NCBI RefSeq assembly: GCF_005405885.1
Contig: NZ_BJFL01000035.1
Location: 1 to 43,719, forward strand
Direction of reading: 5' to 3'
Source: Gandjariella thermophila
Lineage (GTDB): Bacteria > Actinomycetota > Actinomycetes > Mycobacteriales > Pseudonocardiaceae
Length of the DNA stretch: 43,719 nt
A program made the position numbers and the translations under genes. The notes beneath the pieces were generated by a model, which saw nothing but the letters and a program-made list of their open reading frames with translations, did no database searches and was not told where the DNA came from. Below are positions 8,171 to 16,466 of the stretch, one piece after another (within the stretch, counting starts at the first letter, position 1; each line of letters opens with the position of its first letter).

Positions 8171-8986
8171 TCAGCTGGCGTTGACGCGCAACCGGCCGCG
8201 GTCCCGGCCGGGCGCGTTCAGCGCGGGATCCGCGGCGAGGATCGACCGTTGCAGGTGCAGCAGTTCGGCGGACGGTTCCAGACCGAGTTCGTCCACCAGC
8301 CGGCTGCGCAGCGCGCGGAACACGGCCAGCGCCTCGGATCGCCGGCCGCAGCGGTACAACGCGAGCATCAGGTGCCCGTGCAGGCTCTCGTGCAGCGGGT
8401 ACATCGCGGTCAGCTCGAAAAGCTCGCCGACCACGGTGTGGTGCGCGCCCAGCCGGAGATCGGCGATGATCCGGTGTTCCTGCGCGCACCGCCGGGACTC
8501 CTCCAGCCGGGAGATCTGCGCCTCCAGCAGCGGCCCGGCCTCCACGTTCACCAGCGCCGGCCCGTGCCAGAGATCCAGCGCCCGGCGCAGCAGCCGCGCG
8601 CCCTCCTCGTCGTTGCCGGCCCGCACCGCGGCCACCCCGAGCAGGTCCAGCCGGACGTACTCGGAGAGATCCAGCGACAGCATCTCGGTGGACAGCGCGT
8701 AGCCACCGGTTTCGGTGACCAGAACCCGGTCGACGACCTCGGTGACGTCGATTTCCAGCGCGGTGGCCAGAACTCTCCGCAACTGGCCGACGTAGGTCTG
8801 CAGGGTGGTCATCGCGGTGCGCGGCGGTGTCCCGTCCCAGAGTTCCCGCAGGAACGCCGAGGTGGGCACCACCTTGTCGGCATGGGTCACCAGCAGTGCC
8901 AGAACCTGCCGGGGCTTTGGCACGGTGGGTAACGGTCTCAGCCGCCGGTCCGTGACCACCAGCGGTCCAAGAATATGAATATTCAA
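8171..8986 (-). CDS. SARP-family pathway activator
   Basis: An OmpR-like winged helix comes first (residues 1 to about 95: NIHILGPLVV ... KPRQVLALLVTHADKVVPTSAFLRELW ... TLQTYVGQLRRVL), followed by a bacterial transcriptional activation domain (SEYVRLDLLGVAAVRAGN ... LYRCGRRSEALAVFRALRSRLVDELGLEPSAELLHLQRSIL). This is a short, two-domain SARP, the type that switches on antibiotic clusters in actinomycetes. The TTG at 8986 is preferred as start because it opens the conserved first strand and has GGGGG about 9 bases upstream; an in-frame upstream start at 9028 would add 14 unconserved residues. Its presence marks the surrounding genes as a secondary-metabolite locus. Confidence 0.9.
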   Translation of the reverse strand: MNIHILGPLVVTDRRLRPLPTVPKPRQVLALLVTHADKVVPTSAFLRELWDGTPPRTAMTTLQTYVGQLRRVLATALEIDVTEVVDRVLVTETGGYALSTEMLSLDLSEYVRLDLLGVAAVRAGNDEEGARLLRRALDLWHGPALVNVEAGPLLEAQISRLEESRRCAQEHRIIADLRLGAHHTVVGELFELTAMYPLHESLHGHLMLALYRCGRRSEALAVFRALRSRLVDELGLEPSAELLHLQRSILAADPALNAPGRDRGRLRVNAS

Positions 8987-9142
8987 ATCTCTATCCCCCA
9001 GATAGAATCCGAGCGCCAGAGCGCACACGTCGCCCTATTGAGACGCTCGAACTGACGAAACCCTATGGACTCGCGTTCCAGGCAGGCAATTGTTGGTGTC
9101 CCGTATCACAACGGCGGCGACCAGGAGTCCTCTCCGTCGAGA

Positions 9143-9171
9143 GACAGGACACTGACACTCTGCTGTACTCT
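9143..9171. promoter_or_regulatory. Possible SARP-type repeats in the divergent promoter region
   Basis: Three heptamers begin at 9143, 9154 and 9165 (GACAGGA, GACACTC, GTACTCT), spaced 11 bases start to start. That is the spacing used by SARP proteins. They lie in the 9029-9313 interval between the SARP gene and the divergent aldo/keto reductase. The third copy matches poorly, so this is only a candidate. Confidence 0.3.
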
Positions 9172-9313
9172 GTCATCCGAAGAGGGCGGCGGGATGAGCA
9201 TCGTGCAACGGCCGTGTTGACGGGGGCCCGGGCTACCGCCTTCTCGGGAAACATGCCGGCTACCCGGGCCGTGGTGGCACCCGACCGCCCGGGACGACCA
9301 CACGAGGTGGCAG

Positions 9314-10267
9314 ATGCGCGCAACAACCCTCGGTCCGGGCGGGCCACGGGTCAACGTCGTCGGGCTGGGCTGCATGGGCATGTCCTGGGGTTACGACGAG
9401 CTCGGCCGCGACGACCGCACCTCGATCGAGGTGATCAACCGCGCCATCGACCTGGGCTGCGACCTCATCGACACCGCCGACCAGTACGGTCCGTTCCACA
9501 ACGAGCGGCTGGTCGGCCGCGCCATCCGCGGCCGGCGCGACGAGGTGGTGCTCGCCACGAAGGGCGGCCTGGTGGTGGACGGCAGCCGGAAGACCTACCG
9601 CAACGGCCGCCCCGAGCATCTGCGCGCGGCGTGCGAGGCCAGCCTGCTGCGGCTCGGAGTGGACCACGTGGACCTGTACCAGTTGCACCGCATCGACCCG
9701 GCGGTGCCGGTCGAGGAGAGCTGGGGCGCGCTCGCCGAACTGGTCCGGGAGGGCAAGGTCGGCGCGATCGGGCTGTCCGAGGCCAGTGTCGAGGAGATCC
9801 GGCGGGCCCAGGCGATTCACCCGGTGGCCAGCGTCCAGTCCGAACTGTCGCTGTGGAGCCGGGAGCCGCTCGGAGACGGCGTGCTCGCCCACTGCGCCAG
9901 CAGCGGTATCGCGTTCATCGCCTACGCGCCGCTGGGACGCGGTTTCCTGTCCGGTCGCATCGGCTCCGCCGGCGACCTTCCGGAGGTGGACGGCCGGCAC
10001 CGCACCCCGCGCTTCCAGCCCGACGCCATCGACGCCAACCAGGCGATCGTGGCCACCATGCGCAAGGTGGCCGACGGTCTCGCGGTGACCGTGCCGCAGC
10101 TCGCGCTGGCCTGGGTGCTGGCCCAGGGCGAGCACGTGGTGGCGCTGCCCGGCACCAAGACCCCGCGCTACCTGGAGGAGAACGTCGCCGCGGCCGGGGT
10201 CACCCTGCCGGGCGCGGCGCTCGCCGACCTCGCGAACCTGCCCGCCGCGGTGGGCACCCGCTACTGA
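9314..10267 (+). CDS. Aldo/keto reductase
   Basis: A 317-residue AKR with LGCMGMSWGYDE, DTADQYGPF (catalytic Asp and Tyr), ATKGGL (Lys), YQLHRID (His) and the C-terminal ALPGTKTPRYLEENV cofactor segment. NADPH-dependent reduction of a carbonyl is expected; the substrate is not evident. The ATG at 9314 follows GAGGTGG. It is divergent from the SARP gene, and the MBL-fold gene starts about 50 bp downstream, probably in the same transcript. It is a different subfamily from the aldo/keto reductase at 2476-3513. Confidence 0.93.
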   Translation: MRATTLGPGGPRVNVVGLGCMGMSWGYDELGRDDRTSIEVINRAIDLGCDLIDTADQYGPFHNERLVGRAIRGRRDEVVLATKGGLVVDGSRKTYRNGRPEHLRAACEASLLRLGVDHVDLYQLHRIDPAVPVEESWGALAELVREGKVGAIGLSEASVEEIRRAQAIHPVASVQSELSLWSREPLGDGVLAHCASSGIAFIAYAPLGRGFLSGRIGSAGDLPEVDGRHRTPRFQPDAIDANQAIVATMRKVADGLAVTVPQLALAWVLAQGEHVVALPGTKTPRYLEENVAAAGVTLPGAALADLANLPAAVGTRY

Positions 10268-10316
10268 GCGCCGATTCCACAGGCACCGCCGTCCCGACCC
10301 GACAAGGACACGTCCC

Positions 10317-10973
10317 GTGCTGCTCCACAGCTTCCCGGCAGGATCCTTCGGCACCAACTGCTACGTGCTGGCCACCGCCAGCGGGCAGGCCTGCGTCATC
10401 GTCGACCCCGGCCAGGACGCGGCCGAGCCGCTGCACGACATCGTCACCCGGTACCGGCTGGAACCCGAGGCGGTGCTGCTCACCCACGGGCACATGGACC
10501 ACACCTGGGACGTGCTGCCGGTGTGCCGGCGCTACGGCGTGCCCGCCTACATTCATCCGGACGACCGGTTCATGCTCGACGCCCCGGCAAGGGGCCTGCC
10601 GGAGACGTTCCCGCAGCACGTGCTGGCCGGGCATCCGAACGCCGAACCGGCGTCGGTGCTGCCGCTCGGCGCGGATCAGCGACCGCTGCGGCTGGCGGGC
10701 CTTTCGATCGTGGCCCGGCACACCGCCGGGCATACCCCGGGTTCCGTGGTGCTGGAGTGCACTGTGGACGATACGCTGCTGTTCACCGGGGACGCGCTGC
10801 TCGCCGGGACGCTCGGGCGCACCGACGGGCCGGGCGGCAGCGAGCCGGTGCTGCGCGACGCGCTGGCCCGGATCTGCGCACCGCTGGACGGCTCGACGGT
10901 GCTGCTGACCGGTCACGGGCGGCGCACCACGCTCGCCGAGGAGCGCCGGCTGCACCCGTTCCTCGGCGGCTGA
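10317..10973 (+). CDS. Metallo-beta-lactamase-fold hydrolase (glyoxalase II-like)
   Basis: The 218-residue protein carries the complete metal site: THGHMDH, the His in HTAGHTPGS, the Asp in FTGDALLAGTLGRTD and the late His in LLTGHG. The opening FGTNCYVL and IVDPG strand are typical of the glyoxalase II / thioesterase-like branch. In polyketide loci such proteins can hydrolyse thioesters; a generic detoxifying role is equally possible. The start is GTG at 10317. The 3' end overlaps, on the opposite strand, the extended reading frame of the FAD hydroxylase. Confidence 0.9.
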   Translation: MLLHSFPAGSFGTNCYVLATASGQACVIVDPGQDAAEPLHDIVTRYRLEPEAVLLTHGHMDHTWDVLPVCRRYGVPAYIHPDDRFMLDAPARGLPETFPQHVLAGHPNAEPASVLPLGADQRPLRLAGLSIVARHTAGHTPGSVVLECTVDDTLLFTGDALLAGTLGRTDGPGGSEPVLRDALARICAPLDGSTVLLTGHGRRTTLAEERRLHPFLGG

Positions 10974-12312
10974 CCGGCGCCGGCCAGGGCCGCGGCGGCG
11001 CGGACCGGGCCGCTCCCAGCCAGACCAGCGCGGTGAAACCGTCCCTGGCGACAGCCGGCCAGCCGGCGGCGGCCGTCCCGGCCGGCGCGCCGAGCAGCAC
11101 CGGCAGCCGGCCGCCCACCGGCACCGGTCCCCGGCCACGGCCGGGTGCGGGGCCGTACCGCACGTCGAGCTGGCTGAGCTGCGGGGCCAGATACCGCTGC
11201 GCGACGCCGGTCAGGTGGGCGCCGCGGGCCAGCGCGTCCCGGACGCCGCGCCGGAACGAGCCGCGCACCACACCGAACCTGGTCTGCAGCGCGGTGCTGC
11301 GCGCCACCCGGTCGGCCACCTGGCGACGCTCCGGGTCGTAGCTGTCCAGCACCGCCTCGGCCAGCTCGCCGCGCAGCACCCCGGCCAGCTTCCAGCCGAG
11401 GTTCACCGCGTCCTGGATGCCGATGTTCATGCCCTGGCCGCCGGCCGGGCTGACGATGTGCGCGGCGTCGCCGACCAGGAAGCAGCGGCCGGCGCGGAAC
11501 GTGTGCGCGATCCGGCACCGCACCCGGAACGTGGTGCTCCAGTTCAGCTCGCCGACCACGTTGCGGCCGGGCGCCCGCTCGTCCACCACCCGCTGGAACA
11601 GCTCCCGCGGCGGCGGGACACCGTCGTCGCTGTGCGGCACGGTGACCGCGAGCCGGAACACCCCGCCGCCCAGCGGTCCCATGGCCAGCCCGCCCCGCGG
11701 CGAGTAGCAGTAGTAGGAGCGGTCGTCGGGCAGTGCCGTGGTCAGCGGGGCGTCCGCGATCGCGAAGCTGACGTCCACCGGTTCGCCGTCGAAGCCGATG
11801 CCGAGTTGCTTGCGGACGGTGCTGTGCGCGCCGTCCGCGCCCACCAGCCAGCCGAACCCGGCCTCCTCGACGTGGCCGTCCGGGTGCTCCAGCTTCACCC
11901 GGGGCGGCCCGCTGGCCGCGTCCAGCCCGACCAGCCGCACGCCCTGCTCCACCGTGCCGCCGAGCGCGGCGAGCCGGCGCCGCAACACCTGCTCGGTGAC
12001 GCTCTGCGGGATCATCAGCGCGAACGGGTACGGCGTGCCGCGCAGCCGGCGTAACCAGACCGCGCCGAGCGGGCGGCGGTTGGAGTAGTAGGCGACTCCG
12101 CCGATCCGGTGGCCGGCGGCCAGCAGGTCGTCGGTGACCTCGATCCGGCGCAGCAGTTCCAGGTTGCGCGACCAGATCACGTTGGCCCGCGAGTGCGGGG
12201 TGAGCAGCCGCTCCGCGTCGACGATCCGCACCGGCACGCCCCGCTGGAGCAGCTCGCAGCCGAGCACGAGACCGACCGGGCCGGCGCCGACCACCAGGAC
12301 CGAGTCCACCAT
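10783..12312 (-). CDS. FAD-dependent aromatic hydroxylase, probably 3'-truncated
   Basis: A group A flavoprotein monooxygenase. GAGPVGLVLGCELLQRG is the FAD dinucleotide motif, GWLVGADGAHSTVRKQLG the DG motif, and CFLVGDAAHIVSPAGGQGMNIGIQDAVNLGWKLA the GD motif. Such enzymes hydroxylate polyketide or phenolic substrates with NADPH and oxygen. The ATG at 12312 follows AGGAGG. Convincing protein runs to about residue 445; the last roughly 63 codons lie antisense to the MBL-fold gene and read as Arg/Ala/Pro-rich nonsense. The thioredoxin-like C-terminal domain found in many relatives is missing, so the original 3' end was probably lost. FAD chemistry could survive. Confidence 0.85.
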   Translation of the reverse strand: MVDSVLVVGAGPVGLVLGCELLQRGVPVRIVDAERLLTPHSRANVIWSRNLELLRRIEVTDDLLAAGHRIGGVAYYSNRRPLGAVWLRRLRGTPYPFALMIPQSVTEQVLRRRLAALGGTVEQGVRLVGLDAASGPPRVKLEHPDGHVEEAGFGWLVGADGAHSTVRKQLGIGFDGEPVDVSFAIADAPLTTALPDDRSYYCYSPRGGLAMGPLGGGVFRLAVTVPHSDDGVPPPRELFQRVVDERAPGRNVVGELNWSTTFRVRCRIAHTFRAGRCFLVGDAAHIVSPAGGQGMNIGIQDAVNLGWKLAGVLRGELAEAVLDSYDPERRQVADRVARSTALQTRFGVVRGSFRRGVRDALARGAHLTGVAQRYLAPQLSQLDVRYGPAPGRGRGPVPVGGRLPVLLGAPAGTAAAGWPAVARDGFTALVWLGAARSAPPRPWPAPVSRRGTGAAGAPRRAWCAARDRSAAPSSRPAVRRSGPARRAAPARCRPARRCARASRRAARPR

Positions 12313-12348
12313 GGACGGTAACCTCCTTCGCTTGACGCTTCGCGGGAC

Positions 12349-13752
12349 TCAGTCCCACATGAGGCCGCCGTTGACCTCCAGGACGTGACCGTTGACGTAC
12401 GAACTGTCCTCGGTGGCCAGAAACAGCGCGGCGGCGGCGATCTCCTCCGGGCGCGCCAACCGGCCGGCGAGCAACCGGGGCCGGTAGGTCGCCCACACCT
12501 TCTCGTTGGCGGCCACCGCGCGGCCCATGCCCTCGTCGACGTAGCCGGGCGCGAGGCAGTTCACCACGATCCCCTTGGGTGCCAGCTCCACCGCGGCGGA
12601 CCGGCTGAACATCTCCACCGCGGCCTTGCTGGCGCTGTACGCGGCGGCGCCCACGGCCACCCGGGAGGATGTGCACGAGGTGACGTTGATGATCCGCCCG
12701 CCGCCGCGCGCCGCCATCGGCTCCACCACGGCCTGCGTGCACAGGAACACGCCGGTGAGATTGGTCGACACGGTCTCGTTCCAGTCGGCCACGGGTAGCT
12801 TGCGGATCAGCCCGTCCCGGCTCACGCCGGCGTTGCACACCAGCACGTCGATGCCGCCGAAGGTGCGCGCCGCGGCGTCGACGAGTTCGCGCACCGACTC
12901 GGCGTCGCTGACGTCGGTGCGCTGGTACACCACCCTGCCCGGGTGCTCGTCGACGAGTTCCTTGATGTCGTAGGGGTTTCTGGCCGCGCACACCACCGAG
13001 GCGCCCCGGTCGATGTCGTCCAGGTCGAGCCCGCAGTCCCCGAGCGCCTGCTCGATCACCTTGCGCAGGGTGGTGAGCGCGTAGTCCTTGACGGCGCGAC
13101 CGTCCATCCGGAACAGGTGCTCGCCGGCCCGCCGGGCGCGCTCGTCCAGCGGGATGCGGGTACCGCCGGCCGGCACCTCGACGTAGGGGTGGTACTCGCC
13201 GTCGGTGAGCAGCCGGCTGGCGAGGACACCGTAGCCGTCCGGCACCTGGCCGAGCAGCACCGCGCCCGCGCCGTCGCCGAACAGGCTCACCGTCCTGCGG
13301 TCCGCGCGGTCCATGATCGTGGAGAACATGTCGGCGCCGACGACCAGCACGTAGCCGTCGCCGAACCGGCCGGACACCATGCTCTCCCCGACGGTCATGG
13401 CGTACAGGAACCCGCTGCACACCGCGTTCACGTCGAACGCGGGTACCGAGCGCAGGCCCAGCTTGTGTTGCAGGATCGCCGCGGTCGCCGGCTGCGGCAC
13501 GTCCGGCGTGCAGGTGGCCACGATGATCGCGGTGAGCCGCCCGGCCGCGTCCGGGTTGGCGTCCAGGACCTGGCGCGCCGCCGGCACCGCCAGGTCCGAG
13601 GTGGTGGTGCCGGGCTCCGCGTAGCGCCGCTGGAGCACCCCGGTGCGCTCCCGCACCCAGTCCTCCGACGCGCCGGTCCACCGGCTGATGTCGGCGCTGC
13701 TGATGACCCGGTCCGGAACGTGCGAACCAAGTCCGATCACACCTACGGGCAT
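12349..13752 (-). CDS. KAS III - SDR ketoreductase chimera (in-frame fusion of two incomplete enzymes)
   Basis: Residues 1-248 are a FabH-type ketosynthase III: SHVPDRVISSADI, the WVRERTG motif, nucleophile Cys112 in VNAVCSGFLYAM, and the GDGAGA segment. The homology stops at GLDLDDID, before the catalytic His and Asn segments. From residue 249 (about base 13008) the sequence is an SDR ketoreductase starting at its second strand (RGASVVCAARN). It has NAG at 307-309, Ser359, Tyr372 and Lys376 of the catalytic set, but no TGxxxGIG cofactor loop. Each half therefore lacks an essential part. A deletion of several hundred bases joining adjacent fabH and fabG genes in frame is the simplest origin; assembly error is the alternative. 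It is upstream of the hydroxylase and downstream of an intact FabG. Confidence 0.85.
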   Translation of the reverse strand: MPVGVIGLGSHVPDRVISSADISRWTGASEDWVRERTGVLQRRYAEPGTTTSDLAVPAARQVLDANPDAAGRLTAIIVATCTPDVPQPATAAILQHKLGLRSVPAFDVNAVCSGFLYAMTVGESMVSGRFGDGYVLVVGADMFSTIMDRADRRTVSLFGDGAGAVLLGQVPDGYGVLASRLLTDGEYHPYVEVPAGGTRIPLDERARRAGEHLFRMDGRAVKDYALTTLRKVIEQALGDCGLDLDDIDRGASVVCAARNPYDIKELVDEHPGRVVYQRTDVSDAESVRELVDAAARTFGGIDVLVCNAGVSRDGLIRKLPVADWNETVSTNLTGVFLCTQAVVEPMAARGGGRIINVTSCTSSRVAVGAAAYSASKAAVEMFSRSAAVELAPKGIVVNCLAPGYVDEGMGRAVAANEKVWATYRPRLLAGRLARPEEIAAAALFLATEDSSYVNGHVLEVNGGLMWD

Positions 13753-13785
13753 GGTGGGCTCCCTCCCCTTCTCCTGCCCCGTGCC

Positions 13786-14490
13786 TCAGTGCCCCATGCC
13801 GAGCCCGCCGCTGACCGGCAGCAGGGCCCCGGTGACGTAGGACGCGTCCTCGCTGGCGAGGAAGCGCACCACCGCGGCGACCTCCTCGGCCGTGCCGGCC
13901 CTGCCCAGCGGGGTCATGTCCAGGAACTCGGCGCGCCGCCGCTGCGGCAGTGCCGTGGCCATGCCGGTGTCGATCAGGCCGGGGGCGACGACGTTGGCGG
14001 TGATGTTGCGCGGCCCCAGTTCCCAGGCCAGCGATCGAGCCAGGCCGACCTGCGCGGCCTTGCTGGCCGCGTAGTTGGTCTGGCCGCGCGAGCCGACCAT
14101 GGCGATGGCCGAGGAGATGTAGACCAGCCGCCCCCACCGGGCGTGCACCATGTTCGGTAGCGCCCGCCTGGTCACCCGGAACACGCCGGCCAGGTTGGTG
14201 TCCAGCACCTCGTCGCGGTCGGCCTCGGTCATCCGCAGCAGCAGGGTGTCCCGGGTGATCCCGGCGTTGGCGACGAGCACCTGCACGTCCCCCTGGGCGG
14301 CTTCGACCTCGGTGAACGCCCGCTCGACCTGCTCGGGGTCGGTGACGTCGCAGCGGACCGCGGCGAGGTCGGCGGGCGGTTCGCCGGACCGGTACGTGAC
14401 GGTCACCCGGTCACCGGCCTTGGCGAACGCCCGCGCGATCGCCAGGCCGATGCCCCGGTTGCCTCCGGTGACCAGCACGGATCGGCTCAC
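13786..14490 (-). CDS. 3-oxoacyl-ACP reductase, FabG-type SDR
   Basis: An intact 234-residue short-chain dehydrogenase. TGGNRGIG is the NADPH-binding loop, NAG follows strand 4, and the catalytic residues are the Ser in YISSAIA and the Tyr and Lys in YAASKAA. The C-terminal end ASYVTGALLPVSGGLGMGH is typical of FabG. It reduces beta-ketoacyl thioesters on a carrier protein. The GTG start (14490) sits one base after the stop of the KAS II remnant, and the KAS III-SDR chimera starts 33 bp downstream, so all three are co-transcribed. It is the only fully intact enzyme in this stretch. Confidence 0.94.
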   Translation of the reverse strand: MSRSVLVTGGNRGIGLAIARAFAKAGDRVTVTYRSGEPPADLAAVRCDVTDPEQVERAFTEVEAAQGDVQVLVANAGITRDTLLLRMTEADRDEVLDTNLAGVFRVTRRALPNMVHARWGRLVYISSAIAMVGSRGQTNYAASKAAQVGLARSLAWELGPRNITANVVAPGLIDTGMATALPQRRRAEFLDMTPLGRAGTAEEVAAVVRFLASEDASYVTGALLPVSGGLGMGH

Positions 14491-14491
14491 G

Positions 14492-15298
14492 TCAGGCTCC
14501 GGTGACCACGAGCACGGCGTTGTGCCCGCCGAACCCGAACGAGTTGCTGACCGCCGCGCCGATGGCGAGCGCGCGGGCGTCCTTGGCCACCACGTCCACC
14601 GCGATCTCCGGGTCCTGGCTGTCCAGGTTGGCGGTGGGCGGCACCGTCCCGTGCTGCACGGCGAGCACGGTGTAGGCGGCCTCCACCGCGCCGGCCGCGC
14701 CGATCAGGTGGCCGATCGCGCCCTTGGTCGAGGTGACCGCGGGCCGCTCGCCGAACACCCGGCGGATCACCCGGGCCTCGGTGACGTCGTTCAGCGGGGT
14801 CGACGTGCCGTGCGCGTTCACGTGCGCCACCTCGTCCGGGTCGATGAGCGCGTCCGCGAGGGCGGCGCGGATCGCCCGCTCCGCACCCGCGCCGCCCGGG
14901 TCCGGCGCGGACGGGTGGTGCGCGTCCGCCGAGGCGCCGTACCCGCTGACGTGTGCCCGGATCCGCGCGCCCCGGGCCCGCGCGTCCGCCGCCCGTTCCA
15001 GGACGAGAATGCCCGCGCCTTCGCCGGCGACGAAGCCGTCCCGATCCGCGTCGAACGGGCGGGAGGCCCGCTCCGGCGCGTCCACCCGGCGGGACATCGC
15101 CCCCATGTTGGCCAGGCTGGTCAGCGTGGTCGGGGTCATGAAGGACTCGGTGCCGCCGGCGATCACCACGTCGCACACGCCGGCCGCGAGCCACTGCCGG
15201 GCGGTGCCGATCGCGGTGGAGCCGGCCGCGTAGGCGGTGGACACCGCCATGTTCGGGCGCGCCGCTCCGACGGCGGCCGAGCACGACTTCCACGCAGC
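14492..15298 (-). pseudogene. KAS II (FabF-like) ketosynthase, N-terminally truncated with Cys-to-Tyr at the active site
   Basis: The C-terminal two thirds of a beta-ketoacyl-ACP synthase are clear: NAHGTSTPLND and KGAIGHLIGAAGAVEA hold both catalytic His residues, and SFGFGGHNAVLV the C-terminal signature. At the nucleophile position the sequence is STAYAAG instead of STACAAG; the TAC codon at 15232-15230 is one transition from TGC. About 150 N-terminal residues are missing: homology starts around AAVGAARPN and the frame is closed by TGA at 15301-15299. The first available ATG (15250) begins 6 residues before the Tyr. Chain-length factors carry other replacements, usually Gln, so this looks like a dead gene rather than a partner subunit. 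Confidence 0.8.
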
Positions 15299-15408
15299 TC
15301 AACGGCTACTCAAGAACGATGCGACGGCGACTCGCGCGGCGCGGCAGGATCACCCCGGCGGCGGCTGGCCGCCCACCGCGGTGCCACCCGGGAAGATCGG
15401 CCGCCCGG

Positions 15409-16329
15409 TCACCACGGGTGCTTCTTGACGTAGCGGGACAGCCGGTCGCGGTCCCACGCGGCGTCGGCGACCACCATCCGGTAGCGCAGCCGCAGGGTCT
15501 CCCCGGCGGGCAGCTCGCGTGCCGAGGAGAACGCCAGCGACGGGTTGACCCCCGGGTACGGGGTGGTCCGCACGAACCAGTGCGGCGGCTCGCCGCCGGC
15601 GAGGAACAGCAGCGTGGCGGATCGGTCCACCTCGTCGTGCGTGCCCACGTAGGCCAGCCACCCGGCGCGGCGGCCCATCATCTCCGGCCCGCCACCGCCG
15701 TCCGCGGCGATCACCGTGCCACCGGTGAACGAGCGCGGCCCGCGCCAGAAGAACCCGCAGTAGCCGGCCAGTTCGCGGCCGAACACGGTGGGGCTGCCAA
15801 ACTCCAACGCCGCGCCGCGCACGTTGCGCAGTTCGGTGGCGAACTCCAGCGCCCAGGAGCCGTCGGTCGGATCCACGTCGCGCACGGCGAAGCGGCGCAC
15901 CTCCTCGATCCACCGCTGGCCACCGGCGGTGACCCAGTCGACGTGCTCGGTGAACTCCGGCCGGCCGCCGGGCGCGAACTCGGCGAACCCGGTGTGCTCC
16001 AGCCGCCCGACGTTGGGCAGGTCGACGTAGCCGTTCCCGGGCGCGCCCGGCGTGTACGTGCCACCGCCCCAGAAGTTCTGCCCGGACAGGTGCGTCGCGG
16101 TCATCGCCAGCCCCTTGTGCCAGCGGTGGTCGTGCGGCCGGTGGCCGGTGACCACGTCCCCGGCGAGGCTGCGCAGCGGGTGGAAGTACGGGCAGGGGCA
16201 CTCGGACGCGGGCAGCACCGGGCGGTAGGTGTAGCGGAACAGCTCGACGCCGTGCACGGCGACGGTCAGTGCCCGGCCGACCTCGTGCACCACCGAAACC
16301 GCGGTGAGCTGCCCGACGGTTTCGGTCAT
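15409..16329 (-). CDS. PmoA family (DUF6807) protein
   Basis: A 306-residue protein with the features of this beta-sandwich family: YRPVLPASE-CPYFHPLRSLAGD followed by GHRPHDHRWHKGLAMTATHLSGQNFWGGG, a His-rich loop, and a C-terminal half rich in aromatic residues (WLAYVGTHDE, PHWFVRTTPYPGVNPSLAFS). Despite the historical name there is no link to methane monooxygenase subunits. The family is usually found near sugar-catabolic genes, and its reaction is not established. Its presence beside the damaged KAS II gene suggests the boundary of the biosynthetic locus has been rearranged. Divergent from the thiolase. Confidence 0.8.
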   Translation of the reverse strand: MTETVGQLTAVSVVHEVGRALTVAVHGVELFRYTYRPVLPASECPCPYFHPLRSLAGDVVTGHRPHDHRWHKGLAMTATHLSGQNFWGGGTYTPGAPGNGYVDLPNVGRLEHTGFAEFAPGGRPEFTEHVDWVTAGGQRWIEEVRRFAVRDVDPTDGSWALEFATELRNVRGAALEFGSPTVFGRELAGYCGFFWRGPRSFTGGTVIAADGGGGPEMMGRRAGWLAYVGTHDEVDRSATLLFLAGGEPPHWFVRTTPYPGVNPSLAFSSARELPAGETLRLRYRMVVADAAWDRDRLSRYVKKHPW

Positions 16330-16451
16330 GCTGCGGCTCCTCGCGGTGTCCCAACCCGGCGGGTCTGCGTGCAGGCGATGGTAGATGGCGCCGTCCGGGC
16401 GGGGTGGCGCCGGCGCACCCGGCGCCGCTCGGCGAGCGGGTGCCTCTCACG

Positions 16452-16466
16452 TACGCTCGGGCCGTG
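16452..16466 (+). promoter_or_regulatory. -10 box and leaderless start of the thiolase gene
   Basis: TACGCT at 16452-16457 lies 6 bases before GTG at 16464 and no Shine-Dalgarno sequence is present. This matches the leaderless promoters common in actinobacteria and supports the GTG as start over the upstream ATG at 16404. Confidence 0.45.

Noticed and set aside
10913-14137. A 1074-codon open frame on the minus strand
   Set aside because: It is out of frame with the hydroxylase, KAS III-SDR and FabG genes that occupy the same DNA, and reads as Arg/Ala/Gly-rich low-complexity sequence, the usual shadow of high-GC coding DNA.
14492-15298. Reading the truncated KAS II as a type II PKS chain-length factor
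   Set aside because: Chain-length factors lack the nucleophile but are full length and usually carry Gln; here the N-terminal third is missing and Tyr results from a single transition.
15409-16329. PmoA-family gene as a sign of methane oxidation
   Set aside because: The family name is historical. The protein is soluble and DUF6807-like, and no monooxygenase subunits are present.
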